A stretch of DNA of 60,597 nt from Streptomyces hygroscopicus (GCF_026168105.1 NZ_LBMW01000044.1:1-60597), one strand, 5' to 3'; counted from the first letter of the stretch, positions 1 to 8,801 are shown. The notes: a model not told the origin generated them from the letters alone. Translations and numbers: made by a program.

Positions 1-786
1 TACCCCCCGTACCCCCGGCACCTCCCACGCCTCCCGAGCCAACGCCTCCAGCACCGCCCCCGTCTTCGCGCCCTCCCCGCCCCCCGGATCCAGCCCCTGC
101 CTGCGCAGCAGGGCCGTGAGGGACGCCTGGACGACCTCCGCGCCCTGCGGGGACACCCGCTCGGAGACCTCCAGCCAGTGCAGCGGGCGGGGACCCTCCA
201 GGGTCCAGCTCTCGAGCGTCACCTCGTGGTGGTCGAGACGTACGCCGTCCCAGCGTATGGAGCGGACGGGCCCGAGCACCTCCAGCGGCCCGGAGGCCAC
301 GCACACGTCGGCGCAGTCGGTCAGGAACGCCCGCTGCCGCTCCGACAGGGCCCAGGACGGCGGACGCGCACCGGACGCCACGGCCTCGACCGCCCCGCTG
401 CCGCAGTGGGTCGTGAACGAGGCCGACAGCGCCCGCTGCTCCCCCGACCAGTCGCCGGTCAGGCGGAAGAGGTCCGGTCCCTGAGACCGGAACCTCAGCC
501 ACCGTTCGGTGAGCCGCGACCGGCGGCAGGGCCGCAGCCTGGCCGTGACGTCACCGCCTCGCCCGCCCCCGGCCCGTAGCCGCAGGATCACCCCCGCGTC
601 CCACAGCGGCAGTTCACCGGGTCCCCGGGAGCGGGCGAGGGCTTCACAGAAGTAGACGAGGCGCCGGGCTCCCCCGTGGTCCGGCGCCAGTGCCCTGATC
701 GCGGCGGCCGCGCCGGCGTCCGAGAACGTCACCTTGATCTCGATCGAGTCGAGCCTCGGTTCGGATCCCCCGGATGCCGTGGGCAT
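1..786 (-). CDS. CYTH-like domain protein, C-terminus cut by window edge
   Basis: Read on the minus strand from an ATG at 784-786, with GGGGGA about 8 nt upstream, and open for 262 codons to the left edge, so the C-terminus is missing. The fold signals are those of the CYTH/triphosphate-tunnel family: SIEIKV at residues 14-19, VYF near 44, GVILRLR at 65-71, DVTARLRP at 79-86 and a later WLEVS. The family's ExExK metal/phosphate motif should sit at residues 14-18, but the first acidic residue is Ser here, so catalytic activity is doubtful. The family includes adenylate cyclases and thiamine triphosphatases; I infer a degenerate or non-catalytic member. It is divergently arranged with the LAL regulator to the right. 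Confidence 0.6.
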   Translation of the reverse strand, partial: MPTASGGSEPRLDSIEIKVTFSDAGAAAAIRALAPDHGGARRLVYFCEALARSRGPGELPLWDAGVILRLRAGGGRGGDVTARLRPCRRSRLTERWLRFRSQGPDLFRLTGDWSGEQRALSASFTTHCGSGAVEAVASGARPPSWALSERQRAFLTDCADVCVASGPLEVLGPVRSIRWDGVRLDHHEVTLESWTLEGPRPLHWLEVSERVSPQGAEVVQASLTALLRRQGLDPGGGEGAKTGAVLEALAREAWEVPGVRGV

Positions 787-990
787 CGGCCGTTCCCCCT
801 TCGTCCCGCGATCTGCTTCTGTCTGCCTACATCTGCTTCGTCGGCTCGCCCTCGCTTGCCGTGACACCATTCAAGGCCCGTGCGCCGTCGCCCGCTTCGG
901 GGAACTCCCTGCACGTTTGCCTGCGTTCTCCCCCCTTGCCCACCCTGTCGTGCCCCATCATGGGGTGGGTCGGGCGCCAGGGGGTGGCAC

Positions 991-3735
991 ATGGTCGGGC
1001 GGGAGCGCGAGCGCGGGCTGATGGACGACCTGCTCGTGGCGGGAGCGGACGGCGGGGCGGCGTTGCTGCTGTGGGGCGAGCCCGGCATCGGCAAGACGGC
1101 CCTGCTGGACTACGCGGCCGAGCGGGCGGCCCCGCGTACGACCGTCCTGCGGGCCCGTGGCATCGAGACGGAGACCGTTCTGCCGTTCGCCACCCTGGGC
1201 GATCTGCTCATGCCGCATTCGTCCCTTTTCAGGGAGCTCCCGGGGGCACAGCGCGGCGCCCTGGAGGCCTCCCTCGCGCTCTCCGGCGAGGCACCGGGCA
1301 ATCCGTACGCCGCCTGCATGGGCGCCCTGAACGTGCTCGCCGCGCTCGGCGACAGGAGCCCGGTGGTGGTCCTCGTCGACGACCTGCACTGGGTGGACCC
1401 CTCCTCCCGGCGCGTGCTGCTGTTCGTCGCACGCCGGCTCTCCTCCGAACGCGTCGCGCTCGCGCTGACCTCGCGCGAGGACCACGGCGAGTCCGGCGAG
1501 CGCCACAGCATCCCCGCCGTCCAGGTCGGCGGACTCCAGGCCGCCGAGTGCGCAGCACTGCTGAGCGAGGCGGGCCGCGAGGTGGCCCCCGCCGTACTGG
1601 ACGAACTCGTACGGATCAGCGGCGGCAACCCGCTGGCGCTGCGCGAGATCTCGGCCGCCCTGTCGGCCGAACAGGCGCGCGGGGAGCAGCCGTTGCTCGC
1701 CCCGCCCTCCCTCGGCCGCCATCTGGAACGAGCCTGGGCGGCGCGCGTCGACGACCTCCCGGACGGCGCGCGCCGAGCCCTGGCCGTCCTCGCCGCCAGC
1801 CGTTCCACGGCCGCCGGCACCCTGCGCAAGGCCCTGGAGGCGGCCGGCCTGTCCCTGGAGGCCCTCTCCCCCGCCGAACAGGCGGGCCTGGTCCGGCCCA
1901 CCTCCGACGGTCTCGACTTCCACCACCCGGTGCTGCGCCCGCTCGTCCTCGCCCGCGCCCCGCTCGCCCACCGCTTCGCCGCCTTCCACGCCCTCGCGGA
2001 GGTGAGTACGGGCGCGTTGCACGCCTGGTACCGGGCGGCCGGCACCGCGGGACCCGACGAGGAGGCCGCGGCGGAGCTGGCCGGGGCGGCCCTTCAGGCG
2101 CGCCGCCGCAGCGCGTACCAGGAGGCCGCGCTGGCCTGGCGCCGCGCCGCGGAGCTCACCCCGGACCGCGCCGTGCGCGCCGAACGCCTGCACCGCGCCG
2201 CCTCCGACGCCCTGCTCAGCGGCTCCCCGTACGGACCCCCGTGGTGCGAGGAGGCGCTGCGGATCACGCCCGACCCGGCGATGCGTGCCGACATCCAGGC
2301 GCTCCTCGGCCGCATGTACACGTGGCAGGGCGAGCCGGCGCGGGCGTACGGCCTCCTCCTGGACGCCGCCGACGCGGTACGGGAGACCGACCCGCTGCGG
2401 GCCTGCGCGCTGTTCGCCGAGGCGACGGCCCCCGCCCGTCTGGACGGCCATGTCCCGGCCGCCGTCCGGGTCGCCGAGCAGGCCGTCGCGCTGGCCGCGC
2501 CCACGGGCCGCGAACGCTGGTTCGCCCAGACCGTGCTGGGCGCGGCGCTCGTCATGGCCGGGCGCACCGCACAGGGCACGGCGATGCTGGAGGCCGCCGA
2601 CCGCGACGGCGCCGGGGACCCGGTACGCGACCAGCCGGTGTACGCGATCGCGGGGCAGGCCTGGAGCCGCGCGGAGGAGTTCACGCGGGGTCGCCGACTG
2701 CTGAACACGGCGGTGGAGTCGGCCCGCCGCCACAGCGCGGTGGGGGTGCTGGGCTTCACCCTGGCGGTCCGCGGCGAGCTGGAGACCCGCATCGGCCAGT
2801 GGGCTTCGGCTCGCGGCGACCTCGAGGAATCCCTGCGCTGGGCGGAGGAGCTGGGCCAACTGACCTCCGTCAGCTACTCGTTGTACTGCCTGGCCCGCCT
2901 GGAGACGCTGCGCGGCGACCGGGTGGCGGCGGAGGAGCACGTGGCGCACGCGCGGCGTAAGTGCGGGGCGTACGGCATCGGCTGCCAGGAGTTCCATCTG
3001 ACGGCCGTCCTGGGCCTGTCCGCACTGACGTACGGCGACCACGAGAGAGCCGCCGACCAGCTGGAGCAGACACTGGCGCTGGCGGTGGAACAGGGCGTCG
3101 GCAACCCGGAGGTGGTCCCCTTCGCGGCGGACCTGGCGGAGGCCCAGCTGCGGGCGGGCCGCCCGGGCCGGGCCGCCGAGGTGGCGGCCTGGCTGGAAGA
3201 GCGGGCGCGGGAGACGGGCCTGGCCTCCGCCGAGGCGGCGGCCGCCCGCTGCCGGGGCCTGCTGGCGACCACCCCCGAGGAGGCGGAGGCGCACTTCGGG
3301 CGGGCCCTTGAAGCTCATGGCCGCACCACGGGTCCCTTCGACCATGCTCGCACCCAGCTGTGCGAGGCGGAGGTACTGCGCCGTCACCGGCGCCCGGCAG
3401 CCGCCCGCGCGCTCCTCTCGGCGGCCCTGGCCTGTTTCCAACGCCTGGGCGCCGAACCGTGGGCGCGACGCGCGGCGAGCGAACTGGCCGCGACGGGCGG
3501 GCCGTCGACGGGCGGCCGTCCGGCGATGGGCGACGCGCTCTCCCAACTGACGCCGCAGGAGTTCCAGGTCTCGCGGGCGGTGGCGCGAGGCCTGAACAAT
3601 GTGGAGGCTGCGGCGTCGCTGTTCGTGTCGCGCAAGACGGTGGAGGCCCATCTCACCCGGATCTACCGGAAGTTGCAGGTCAGGTCGAGGACGGACCTGA
3701 CCCGTCTGCTGACGGCGGCGGACCTCATCGACTGA
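991..3735 (+). CDS. LuxR-family LAL transcriptional regulator with ATPase domain
   Basis: 914 residues, the size typical of large ATP-binding LuxR (LAL/MalT-like) activators. A Walker A loop GEPGIGKTAL lies near residues 28-37 and a Walker B segment VVLVDDLHWVD near 130. The central part is helical, TPR-like and Ala/Leu/Arg-rich. The C-terminus is a LuxR-type helix-turn-helix with LTPQEFQVSRAVARGLNN and VSRKTVEAHLTRIYRKL. I chose the ATG at 991 because GGGGGTG sits 6-7 nt upstream and the protein then begins MVGRERE, the usual LAL start; the reading frame stays open further upstream without a ribosome site. LALs often control neighbouring secondary-metabolism genes, but its target cannot be read from sequence. 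Its 3' end overlaps a decayed gene on the other strand. Confidence 0.9.
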   Translation: MVGRERERGLMDDLLVAGADGGAALLLWGEPGIGKTALLDYAAERAAPRTTVLRARGIETETVLPFATLGDLLMPHSSLFRELPGAQRGALEASLALSGEAPGNPYAACMGALNVLAALGDRSPVVVLVDDLHWVDPSSRRVLLFVARRLSSERVALALTSREDHGESGERHSIPAVQVGGLQAAECAALLSEAGREVAPAVLDELVRISGGNPLALREISAALSAEQARGEQPLLAPPSLGRHLERAWAARVDDLPDGARRALAVLAASRSTAAGTLRKALEAAGLSLEALSPAEQAGLVRPTSDGLDFHHPVLRPLVLARAPLAHRFAAFHALAEVSTGALHAWYRAAGTAGPDEEAAAELAGAALQARRRSAYQEAALAWRRAAELTPDRAVRAERLHRAASDALLSGSPYGPPWCEEALRITPDPAMRADIQALLGRMYTWQGEPARAYGLLLDAADAVRETDPLRACALFAEATAPARLDGHVPAAVRVAEQAVALAAPTGRERWFAQTVLGAALVMAGRTAQGTAMLEAADRDGAGDPVRDQPVYAIAGQAWSRAEEFTRGRRLLNTAVESARRHSAVGVLGFTLAVRGELETRIGQWASARGDLEESLRWAEELGQLTSVSYSLYCLARLETLRGDRVAAEEHVAHARRKCGAYGIGCQEFHLTAVLGLSALTYGDHERAADQLEQTLALAVEQGVGNPEVVPFAADLAEAQLRAGRPGRAAEVAAWLEERARETGLASAEAAAARCRGLLATTPEEAEAHFGRALEAHGRTTGPFDHARTQLCEAEVLRRHRRPAAARALLSAALACFQRLGAEPWARRAASELAATGGPSTGGRPAMGDALSQLTPQEFQVSRAVARGLNNVEAAASLFVSRKTVEAHLTRIYRKLQVRSRTDLTRLLTAADLID

Positions 3736-3820
3736 GGCCCGGCGGCACGGACAGCTCGCCCCACACGGTCTTGCCGACGGGCCGCCGGTCGATGACGCCC
3801 CAGGAGCGGGCGAGGGCCTC
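3725..3820 (-). pseudogene. Remnant of an RsbW/anti-sigma-type ATP-binding protein (C-terminal 31 codons)
   Basis: Minus-strand reading of this short stretch ends in a recognisable C-terminus of Streptomyces HATPase_c_2 (RsbW-like) regulators: EALARSWGVID followed by GKTVWGEL, then a stop at 3725-3727. Upstream the frame loses all resemblance to the family, and no N-box or G-box is present before the P450 gene begins. The stop falls 10 nt inside the LAL gene on the opposite strand. I read this as the last part of a gene deleted when the flanking DNA was rearranged. The match rests on motif memory, not on an alignment. Confidence 0.6.
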
Positions 3821-3918
3821 GGCAGAAGTCCAGCCACGGCAGCGGCGAAGGCGGCGACTGCCTCGAAGTTGCCCACCCGGCCGGACAGCGGTGGCGGCAT
3901 CGGCAGGTGCAACCCCGA

Positions 3919-5124
3919 CTACCACGCCACCGGCAGCTCCAGCGGAAAGCGGCGGATGGTCTCCGTGTCCCAGCGGACCTCCTCCTTCGACACCGCCAGT
4001 TTCAGCGTCGGGAACCGCTCCAGGAGCCGCCCGATGGCCACTTCCAGTTCTGCCATGGCCAGCGGTACGGCGATGCACCGGTGGCCGCCCCAGCCGAAGG
4101 TCATGTGTGGCAGGGAGCGCCGGTCGGGGTCGATGACATGGGGGTCGGGGTAGCGCTCGGGGTCACGGTTGGCAGTCAGATACGACACATGGACGAAGTC
4201 ACCGGCCCGGATCCGCACCCCGTCGAAGTCGACGTCCTCCATGGCCACCCGGGGGATGCCGACCCCCTTGCGGAAGGGGATGTAGCGCAGCATCTCGTTC
4301 AGGACCTCCGTCAGCGTCTCCGGCCGGTTCCTGATGTGCCGCGCCAGCTCGGGACGGGTCAGGAGCAGGTAGGAGATGTCGCTGATCTGGCACGTGGCCG
4401 TGTCCTGGCCGCTGAGCATCAGCGTCAGCGCCATGATCGCCAGTTCCTGGTCGTCGAACGCGTCCTCGCCGTCCTTCGCGGCGGCCAACGAGCTGATCAG
4501 GTCCTTCCCCGGCGAGCGCCGCCGCTGTTCCACCAGTTCACCGAAGTACTCCCGCAGTTCGGCCTTGGCGGCCGCGGCGGTCTCCCGGCCCTCCGGGCCG
4601 GTGGAGAGCAGCTGGTGCGCGCACTGCTGCATCCGGGGCCAGTCCTCCCGGTCGATCCCGAGCACGTCGAAGATGGTGTGCTGGGGGAGCGGGTTCGACA
4701 GATGGCGTACCAGGTCCGCGGGCGGCCCCTGCTCGGCCATCTCGTCGAGCAGGGCGTCCGCGAGCGCGGTGATCCTCCGTCGCATCCGGGCCACATGCCG
4801 CTGGGTGAAGGCCTGCGCCGCCAGATGGCGCAGCCTGCTGCTGTGCGGGGGGTCGATCACATTGATCGACTCCGGGGAGACGATCGGCTCCGGCGTCAGC
4901 CTCGGGTAGTCGAAGTCCAAGATCCGGGCCCGGCTGAACCGCTGGTCGGTGGTGATCCGCTTGACCCCTTCGAACCCCGTGACCAGCCAGGCGTCCGCGT
5001 CGCCGTACGGCAGCCGGATGCGGGTGATGGTGTCGCGGCCCATGAGCTCCGCGAGCGAGGGATCGAACTCCAGGCCCTTGCTGAAGTCGAACGGACACGA
5101 GATCGCTTCGTCGCTTGAGGTCAT
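3919..5124 (-). CDS. Cytochrome P450 with altered heme-loop glycine
   Basis: 401 residues, the standard length for a soluble bacterial P450. The I-helix reads LMLSGQDTATC, keeping the acid-Thr pair that activates oxygen; the ExxR pair is EMLR; the heme loop is FGWGGHRCIAVPLA with the ligand Cys at residue 350. The canonical FGxGxHxCxG ends in Gly, but here it is Ala (CIA). The protein is stand-alone with no ferredoxin gene beside it, so its electron partner lies elsewhere. The substrate is unknown. The start is the ATG at 5122-5124, giving MTSSDEAISCPFDF, in line with class I actinobacterial P450s. It lies between the decayed RsbW fragment and the tRNA-like locus, so it does not clearly belong to an operon. 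Confidence 0.93.
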   Translation of the reverse strand: MTSSDEAISCPFDFSKGLEFDPSLAELMGRDTITRIRLPYGDADAWLVTGFEGVKRITTDQRFSRARILDFDYPRLTPEPIVSPESINVIDPPHSSRLRHLAAQAFTQRHVARMRRRITALADALLDEMAEQGPPADLVRHLSNPLPQHTIFDVLGIDREDWPRMQQCAHQLLSTGPEGRETAAAAKAELREYFGELVEQRRRSPGKDLISSLAAAKDGEDAFDDQELAIMALTLMLSGQDTATCQISDISYLLLTRPELARHIRNRPETLTEVLNEMLRYIPFRKGVGIPRVAMEDVDFDGVRIRAGDFVHVSYLTANRDPERYPDPHVIDPDRRSLPHMTFGWGGHRCIAVPLAMAELEVAIGRLLERFPTLKLAVSKEEVRWDTETIRRFPLELPVAW

Positions 5125-5297
5125 CGCTCAGCCTCCAGTTCCAGCCGCCGTCGCTATTCCATGCATAAGCCCTCTTGCGCTGCGGGGCCGCTGGGAGACA
5201 CCCATTCGGGCTAGCCAGTCCTGTCCGGCGGCTCACGGGCGGAGCCATGCGCGGATCGCTGAGCAGTCAGGGTGCCAAGCCCCACCCGGACGTGCGC

Positions 5298-5303
5298 TAC
5301 ACT
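5298..5303 (+). promoter_or_regulatory. Possible -10 box for the tRNA-like RNA
   Basis: TACACT preceded by GC, about 40 nt upstream of the tRNA-like fold, would place a start site near 5309-5311. No good -35 hexamer is visible at the expected spacing. A small hairpin CCGGA-AG-TCCGG at 5321-5332 would lie in the 5' leader of the transcript. Confidence 0.3.
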
Positions 5304-5344
5304 TGATCATGCACCGGTCACCGGAAGTCCGGGGGTCTGGTCGT

Positions 5345-5417
5345 GCGTTGGTGGTCCAAGGAAAGACGCCCCGCTTCCTGCGGGGAGATGCAGGTGCAAG
5401 GCCTGCCCGGCGCTCCG
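5345..5417 (+). ncRNA. tRNA-Gly(UCC)-like small RNA, complete cloverleaf with atypical T-loop
   Basis: The 73 nt fold as a full cloverleaf. The acceptor stem GCGTTGG (5345-5351) pairs with CCGGCGC (5407-5413), 7 bp with two G-U pairs. The D-arm is GTC/GAC with loop CAAGGAAA. The anticodon stem CCCCG/CGGGG encloses the loop CTTCCTG, so U33 is followed by anticodon UCC. The variable loop is AGAT, and the T-stem GCAGG/CCTGC encloses loop TGCAAGG. U73 (5414) precedes CCG rather than CCA. G1-C72, C2-G71, G3-C70, U73, C35 and C36 are bacterial glycine identity features. The T-loop has G at position 55 instead of U, and the D-stem has only 3 bp. It could be a tRNA pseudogene, a non-translational tRNA or an unrelated structured RNA. 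Confidence 0.55.
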
Positions 5418-5420
5418 ATG

Positions 5421-5455
5421 CGAAACCCACCCCGTGGCATGCGGGGTGGGTTTCG
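5421..5455. terminator. Perfect 14-bp terminator hairpin
   Basis: CGAAACCCACCCCG (5421-5434) pairs exactly with CGGGGTGGGTTTCG (5442-5455) around a 7-nt loop TGGCATG. It begins 3 nt after the tRNA-like RNA and could also end transcription of the DUF1259 gene coming from the right, so it is likely bidirectional. There is no long T tract, which is usual in Streptomyces. Confidence 0.85.
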
Positions 5456-5488
5456 TGCGTTGTACGGGTCCCTCGGTCCGTGGCGCCC

Positions 5489-6490
5489 TCAGCCCGCGCC
5501 CGCCGCCCCCACCAGTGGCATGACGTTGGTGGCGTCCACCGCGGCGCGCAGGCCCCTGGCGAGGGTGACGGCGTCTCCGACGGCCCAGTAGTGGACGAAG
5601 AACAGGCGGGGTTCGTCCCTCAGGCCGTGGTTGTGCAGCTCGACGAGCTCGACCCCGGCCCGCCGCAGCGTCGCGAGGACCTCCTGGACCTCCCCGGCGA
5701 CCATGGCGCAGTCGCCGCTGATCGCGGCCCGGCCCCCGCCGAGCGGCTGGAAGTTGATCGCGGTGGTCGACCCCAGGCCCCGCGGCAGGATCATGTCGCC
5801 CTCGGTGACCATCTCTCGGCGGGCGAAGGTGCTCCTGTAGATGCCGTCGTCAAAGGTGCCCTTGACGCCCAGTACGGCGTCGATGCGGGCGGTGTCCAGG
5901 TCGATCCGGCGCGGTTGAGCGGAGGGCCGCGGGGGCGGGGTGCCGGTGCGGTCGAACGCGGCGCGCAGGCCGCGGGCGACGGCCACCGGGTCGTGGCCGT
6001 GCGCGTGGACGTGCATCCACCAGACGGCGGGAGTCTGCGCGAGCAGATGCTTGTGGAGCGCGGTCTGCTCGATCCCGTGCTCGTACAGGGCGTCGCTGAA
6101 CCGCTGGAGCTCCCCCTCGGTCACCACCACGTCGCCCATGAGCAGCGAACCGCCGTCGGCGTAACGGACGAAGGAGACGTGCGAGCCGAGGGCGAGCGCC
6201 GGTTTGACGACGACACCGTGGGAGACCACCGCGAGGTCCCGGCGCGGGAGGCCCGTGTGGTACATCAGGTTGTGCTTCATGTCGCCCGTTCGGCCCAGCG
6301 CCTCGGCCACGCCCGTCCAGTCCGCCAGGGTGGTCGGCACCGGCGCGACCGGCTTCCGTCGCCTCTCATTCGTCGTCTCGGTGCGAGCGGCGCAAGCGGG
6401 AGCCGCGGCCCCGGCCAGCACCGGGCTCAGCACGGCCGCGGCGATCACGCGCCGCCGGCGAGGGTCCTGCGTTCGGTCCTCAGCGCTCAT
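5489..6490 (-). CDS. DUF1259 (LppY/LpqO-like) secreted protein
   Basis: 333 residues from the ATG at 6488-6490, with GGAGG 6 nt upstream; a longer frame exists but without a ribosome site. The N-terminus is an export signal with a twin-arginine-like run (RRRRVIAAAVL) before a hydrophobic stretch ending near residue 35. Two DUF1259 repeats follow. The first contains SHVSFVRYADGGSLLMGDVV and a His-rich VWWMHVHAHGHD; the second contains EGDMILPRGLGSTTAINFQP and VELHNHGLRDEPRLFFVHYW. The family is found in actinobacteria as LppY/LpqO lipoproteins; its function is unknown. No lipobox Cys is seen in the expected place (PACAARTE is only approximate). Confidence 0.8.
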   Translation of the reverse strand: MSAEDRTQDPRRRRVIAAAVLSPVLAGAAAPACAARTETTNERRRKPVAPVPTTLADWTGVAEALGRTGDMKHNLMYHTGLPRRDLAVVSHGVVVKPALALGSHVSFVRYADGGSLLMGDVVVTEGELQRFSDALYEHGIEQTALHKHLLAQTPAVWWMHVHAHGHDPVAVARGLRAAFDRTGTPPPRPSAQPRRIDLDTARIDAVLGVKGTFDDGIYRSTFARREMVTEGDMILPRGLGSTTAINFQPLGGGRAAISGDCAMVAGEVQEVLATLRRAGVELVELHNHGLRDEPRLFFVHYWAVGDAVTLARGLRAAVDATNVMPLVGAAGAG

Positions 6491-6608
6491 GTGTGCCTCC
6501 TGACCGGATGGAAGCACGGGCACCCGGGAGCACCACACCGTCGCCGCCGGTACTGCGGCCGGATGGGCTAACCGGTCACGGGCAATCGGATGAGCCCGCC
6601 GAACGCGG

Positions 6609-8546
6609 CTACCGCGCGTAGAGCCCCTCCACCTGCGCCGCGAAGTCCCGCATGATCGCCTCACGGCGCAGCTTCATCGACGGGGTCAGATGGCCCGCCT
6701 CCTCCGTGAAGTCCACAGGGAGGACCGCGAAACGACGGATCGACTCGGGGCGGGAGACCAGCTTGTTGGCCTCGTCGACCGCGCGTTGCAGGGCCTCCTC
6801 CAACTCCCCGTCTCCCACCAGGAGTTCCGCCGGGACCGGGTGCTTGCCGTTCATTCGCCGCCAGTGGGTGATGCCGTCCGCGTCCAGGGTGATCAGCGCG
6901 CTCACATACGGGCGGCCGTCGCCCAGAACCATGCACTGGGAGATCAGCGGGTGGGAGCGCAGCCAGTGCTCCAGGGGGGCGGGGGCCACGTTCTTTCCCC
7001 CCGCCGTGATCAGGATCTCCTTCTTCCTGCCCGTGATCGTCAGATAGCCCTCGTCGTCCAGACGGCCGATGTCGCCCGTCGGGAACCAGCCGTCGTGGGT
7101 GGCCGGGACCACCCCGCCCGCGTGGGGGTCCCAGTAGCCGCGGAACACCTGGCCCCCGGACAGCAGCACCTCCCCGTCCGCCGCGATATGGACCTTCGTC
7201 CCGGGCAGGGGCCAACCCACCGTGCCCAGGCGGGGTTTGAGCGGGGGCGTGACCGTGGCCGCGCCGGTGGTCTCCGTCAGACCGTAGCCCTCGTAGATCT
7301 CTATGCCCGCGCCCGCGTAGAAGGCGGCGAGCCGGCGCCCCAAGGGGGAGCCGCCGCAGATGACATGGCGGACCCGGCCGCCCAGGGCGCCGCGGATGCG
7401 GCGGTAGACCAGGGGGTCGTAGACGGCGCGGGTCGTCTTCAGGGCGCGGCTCGGACCCGGGCCCGTGCCGTGCTGCCGGGCCTCCAGCGCCTCGCCGTAG
7501 CGACGGGCGACGCCCGCCGCCCGGTCGAACAACACCCCCCGCCCGCCGCGCTCGGCCGTCGCCCGCGCGTTGTTGTAGACCTTCTCCAGCATGTACGGGA
7601 TGGCCAGCAGGAAGGTCGGCCTGAAGCTCGCCAGGTCGGCCAGCAGGTCATCCGCCTTCATGCTCGGCGCGTGCCCCAGCCGTACCCGGGCCCGGATGCA
7701 GGCGACCGCCACCATGCGGCCGAAGACATGGGACAGGGGCAGGAACAGCAGAGTGGACGGCTCGTCACTGGTCTTGGACCGGAACACCGGGTGGAGGAGC
7801 TCCACCGCGTTGTCCACCTCGGCGAGGAAGTTGCCGTGCGTCAGCGCGCAGCCCTTGGGGCGGCCCGTGGTGCCGGAGGTGTAGACGAGGGTGGCCAGCG
7901 TGTCCGGTCCCAGCACGCCCCGGCGTACCGAGACCTCCTGGTCCGGGACCGTCGCCCCGCGCTCCGCCAGCCGCTGGACATGCCCCTTCTCGATCACCCA
8001 CACATGGCGCAGGTCGGCCAGCCGGTTGCGCTCCGGGCCGAGGGCCGCAGCCTGTCCCGCCGTCTCCGTCACCAGGGCCACCGCGCCGGAGTCCTGGAGG
8101 ATCCAGCGGGTCTGGAAGACGGACGAGGTGGGGTAGACGGGGACCGTGACCAGGCCCGCGGCCCATGCGGCGAAGTCGAGCAGCGTCCACTCGTACGTCG
8201 TTCGCGCCATGACCGCGATCCGGTCGCCCGGCATCAGGCCCTCGGCGATCAGTCCCTTCGCCACGGCCAGTACCTGGGCGGCGAACTGAGCGGCCGTCAC
8301 GTCCGTCCAGCCGCCGTCCCCGTCCCGGCGGCTGAGGACCCGGTCGCCGGGCGCCTCACTCGCGTTCTCGAAGGGCAGGTCGGCGAGCGAGCCATGCGTC
8401 ACGGCCGGCACCCGAGGGGATACGTACGCCTCCCGCACCTCGCCGTTCAGCCGCCGCGTCTCCGGCTCCACCAGCACCGGGCCACCGTCGTGGTCGAGAT
8501 CGGCCGGGGCGGCGGGAACGGGCGTGGACGAGTACGAGATCGGCAT
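6609..8546 (-). CDS. fadD: Long-chain fatty-acid-CoA ligase (AMP-binding enzyme)
   Basis: 645 residues. It activates fatty acids with ATP to acyl-adenylates and then to acyl-CoA at the membrane face. The AMP-binding signature LVYTSGTTGRPKGCALTHGN lies near residue 220, YGLTETTGAATVT is the adenylate-binding A5-type motif, and GWFPTGDIGRLDDEGYL with GRKKEILITAGGKNVAP are the hinge and C-terminal lysine motifs. The start at 8544-8546 is supported by AGGAGG 7 nt upstream; the in-frame ATG 15 codons earlier lacks a ribosome site. It is divergent from the YihY gene. Substrate chain length cannot be told from sequence, and the gene symbol is generic for the family. Confidence 0.93.
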   Translation of the reverse strand: MPISYSSTPVPAAPADLDHDGGPVLVEPETRRLNGEVREAYVSPRVPAVTHGSLADLPFENASEAPGDRVLSRRDGDGGWTDVTAAQFAAQVLAVAKGLIAEGLMPGDRIAVMARTTYEWTLLDFAAWAAGLVTVPVYPTSSVFQTRWILQDSGAVALVTETAGQAAALGPERNRLADLRHVWVIEKGHVQRLAERGATVPDQEVSVRRGVLGPDTLATLVYTSGTTGRPKGCALTHGNFLAEVDNAVELLHPVFRSKTSDEPSTLLFLPLSHVFGRMVAVACIRARVRLGHAPSMKADDLLADLASFRPTFLLAIPYMLEKVYNNARATAERGGRGVLFDRAAGVARRYGEALEARQHGTGPGPSRALKTTRAVYDPLVYRRIRGALGGRVRHVICGGSPLGRRLAAFYAGAGIEIYEGYGLTETTGAATVTPPLKPRLGTVGWPLPGTKVHIAADGEVLLSGGQVFRGYWDPHAGGVVPATHDGWFPTGDIGRLDDEGYLTITGRKKEILITAGGKNVAPAPLEHWLRSHPLISQCMVLGDGRPYVSALITLDADGITHWRRMNGKHPVPAELLVGDGELEEALQRAVDEANKLVSRPESIRRFAVLPVDFTEEAGHLTPSMKLRREAIMRDFAAQVEGLYAR

Positions 8547-8801
8547 GGACAAGCCTCCTGGTGCCTGCAGCTGTGCACTGCTCTGCTGCATGAGGTACGC
8601 ACCGTGCGCACCGAGACGTTCACCGGTGGCCGCGGCTCGCTGTTACCGCCGGTTAGGACCGCGATCGTACGGCGCCCTCGTGGGGAGTCTGTGCGCGTTC
8701 GGGGATGGTCCGGGGCCAGGGCTGTGCAGCCTCCCGCGCACGGCGCCCCCTGCGCGCGCCCTCGAGGGTCCGCGCAGGCATCGGGAGTTCTTCGGGCAGG
8801 C

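Noticed and set aside
880..990. Upstream extension of the LAL regulator
   Set aside because: The frame is open but has no ribosome site, and the residues are not family-like; ATG 991 has both.
5148..5297. Small ORFs around the tRNA-like locus
   Set aside because: No ribosome sites, and their coordinates depend on the structured RNA and its leader; an RNA reading explains the sequence better.
8547..8591. Upstream ATG for fadD
   Set aside because: No ribosome site, whereas ATG 8544-8546 has AGGAGG at good spacing.
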